DNA of 64,000 nt, taken from NCBI RefSeq assembly GCF_000954115.1, contig NZ_CP010797.1, positions 3,906,001 to 3,970,000 of the forward strand, in the 5' to 3' direction. The position numbers were made by a program, and so were the translations under genes. The stretch comes from Rhodococcus sp. B7740 (GTDB lineage: Bacteria; Actinomycetota; Actinomycetes; Mycobacteriales; Mycobacteriaceae). Below are positions 62,918 to 64,000 of this stretch, piece after piece (position 1 is the first letter of the stretch; each line of letters starts with the position of its first letter). The notes beneath the pieces were generated by a model. The model did not search any database. It was not told where the DNA came from and was given only the letters and a program-made list of their open reading frames with translations.

Positions 62918-63850
62918 GTGCCTCGCATCGCTTACTTCGGCCCATCGGGAACGTTCACGGAGATGGCGCTTGCTCAGTTCGAGAGGCTCGGAACGTTCGG
63001 CGCAGTCGGTCTGGACGGGGCGGTCGAGCGGATATCGGCGTCGAACCCGCCGTCAGCGCTCGAGGCCGTGCGATCGGGTGCGGCCGACGCGGCCGTGGTC
63101 CCCATCGAAAGCTCCATCGAGGGAGCGGTTCCACCGACGCTCGACGCGTTGTCGGAGGGCCGCCGGTTGCAGATCGTCGCCGAGACCGAGATCGAGGTGG
63201 CCTTCACCATTCTCGGCGGTCCCGGTGTCACTCTCGATTCGGCCCGCACGGTCAGCGCCTACCCGATCGCACTCAATCAGGTGCGCCAGTGGCTGCAGGC
63301 TGCCATGCCCGACGCGGTGGTGCAGTCCGCGTCGTCCAATGCCGGTGCAGCGGAAGACGTTGCGGCCGGAATGGTCGATGCCGCGGTGTCGACGCGGCTC
63401 GCCGGTGAGCGTCTGAAGTTGCCGCAGTTGGCCGACGGGATCATCGACGTGGAGGGCGCAAGGACTCGCTTCGTGCTGGTGACCGCGCCGCAATCGGTGC
63501 CTGCGCGCACCGGTGCCGACCGCACCTCGGTGGTGCTCGAGCCGCCGAACGATCCGGGCACACTGCCGGCAGCGTTGGCCGAGTTCGGAATTCGCAACAT
63601 CGACCTCACGTTCATCGAATCACGGCCCACGCGTTCACGATTCGGAACGTACAGGTTCTTCGTCGACTGCGCGGGTCACATCGACGACCCGCTCGTCGCG
63701 GAGATGCTGGCCGCATTTCACCGCAAGATGCCCCTGCGGTTTCTCGGATCCTGGCCCACCACAACGGGAACGGGCGGATCGGTACCGCCGCCGATCGACG
63801 AACATGTGCAGTGGGTAGCAGACGTTCGTGCCGGACGCGGTGATCTGTGA
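62918..63850 (+). CDS. pheA: Prephenate dehydratase
   Basis: 310-aa enzyme converting prephenate to phenylpyruvate in phenylalanine synthesis. [16 protein letters not shown] opens the PDT domain; TRFVLV holds the key Thr-Arg-Phe. The C-terminal ACT domain has [19 protein letters not shown], the phenylalanine-binding motif, so feedback inhibition is expected. GTG 62918. Overlaps the next phosphatase gene by one base. Confidence 0.93.
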   Translation: MPRIAYFGPSGTFTEMALAQFERLGTFGAVGLDGAVERISASNPPSALEAVRSGAADAAVVPIESSIEGAVPPTLDALSEGRRLQIVAETEIEVAFTILGGPGVTLDSARTVSAYPIALNQVRQWLQAAMPDAVVQSASSNAGAAEDVAAGMVDAAVSTRLAGERLKLPQLADGIIDVEGARTRFVLVTAPQSVPARTGADRTSVVLEPPNDPGTLPAALAEFGIRNIDLTFIESRPTRSRFGTYRFFVDCAGHIDDPLVAEMLAAFHRKMPLRFLGSWPTTTGTGGSVPPPIDEHVQWVADVRAGRGDL

Positions 63851-64000
63851 TGGGCAAACTGATTCTGGTCCGGCACGGTCAGACGACGGCCAACGTCGCG
63901 AAGGTACTGGACACCTCACCGCCGGGAGCCGAACTCACCGAGCTGGGGCACCAGCAGGCCGAGGCCTACGCGCAGACCTGGATCGGACGCCCACCCGCGG
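63850..64000 (+). CDS. Histidine phosphatase (phosphoglycerate-mutase-like), 5' part
   Basis: Start of a histidine-phosphatase protein: [20 protein letters not shown] has the RHG motif and catalytic His, then [15 protein letters not shown]. Overlaps the pheA stop by one base (TGATG) and runs off the window. Rv3837c in M. tuberculosis has the same position, from memory. Confidence 0.9.
   Translation, partial: MGKLILVRHGQTTANVAKVLDTSPPGAELTELGHQQAEAYAQTWIGRPPA

Overview
This 64 kb window is high-GC actinobacterial chromosome, most likely Rhodococcus or Rhodococcoides. Supporting signs are the WhiB, FmdB, DUF5926, DUF6474, DUF5313 and DUF4328 proteins, a mycobacterial-type cutinase, an LCP protein with a long Pro-rich N-terminus, a DUF222/HNH (13E12-type) protein, many GTG starts and GTGA/ATGA gene overlaps. 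From memory, the block from sodA to the phosphatase at the right end (50.8-64 kb: sodA, DUF4328, glycerophosphodiesterase, ferritin, LCP, DUF2470, pheA, phosphoglycerate-mutase-like) follows the M. tuberculosis Rv3846-Rv3837c neighbourhood. The window is therefore conserved core in that part and more accessory elsewhere. I saw no rRNA, tRNA, CRISPR array, prophage or insertion sequence.

Layout. 0-6 kb: galactokinase end, an MsiK/UgpC-type sugar ABC ATPase, a cutinase, a secreted protein with an apparent one-base deletion, a GNAT enzyme, a MerR regulator, a Cys-rich small protein and a DedA membrane protein. 6.2-9 kb: overlapping histidine kinase, response regulator and DUF4097 surface protein. 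9-14.7 kb: an unusual photolyase-like flavoprotein, FmdB divergent from formamidase, the DUF222/HNH protein and small proteins. 15-17.7 kb: SDR plus SnoaL-like pair divergent from a MerR regulator, with a MerR-type dyad on each side. 17.2-25 kb: metabolic singletons (aldo/keto reductase, class IV aminotransferase, beta-lactamase-fold lipoprotein, TetR divergent from an alpha/beta hydrolase, RraA, amidohydrolase, WhiB). 25-35.6 kb: TipA-like regulator, lipase, succinate-semialdehyde dehydrogenase, PQQ-like lipoprotein, MarR plus DHA2 exporter, LysR plus TDT transporter. 35.6-37.6 kb: an overlapping GIY-YIG nuclease and C5-cytosine methyltransferase, a candidate restriction-modification pair. 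37.7-41.1 kb: a copper-linked run (DUF6474, unknown membrane protein, YcnI, CopC, CopD). 41.2-49.8 kb: TM0106-type nuclease, SDR, a sugar ABC importer without its own ATPase, two adjacent sensor-kinase-like genes and a TMEM165/GDT1 Mn exporter behind a yybP-ykoY Mn riboswitch. 50-64 kb: SodA, acyltransferase, F420-type LLM oxidoreductase, a DnaA-box-like cluster, rhodanese, DUF4328, GDPD, DUF5926, two ferritins, LCP, CPBP protease, DUF2470, prephenate dehydratase and a histidine phosphatase.

How parts work together. Metal homeostasis recurs. The Mn riboswitch/exporter sits beside SodA. The ferritin pair and the DUF2470 gene carry IdeR/DtxR-like sites. A copper-handling run lies nearby. The sugar importer probably borrows an ATPase such as the MsiK-like protein at the left end. 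The most unusual items are the photolyase with swapped domains and a predicted Fe-S site, the C5-methylase/GIY-YIG pair, the cluster of DnaA-box-like sequences at 54 kb, and a dispersed 24-bp intergenic repeat that becomes a 32-bp tandem array at 62 kb.
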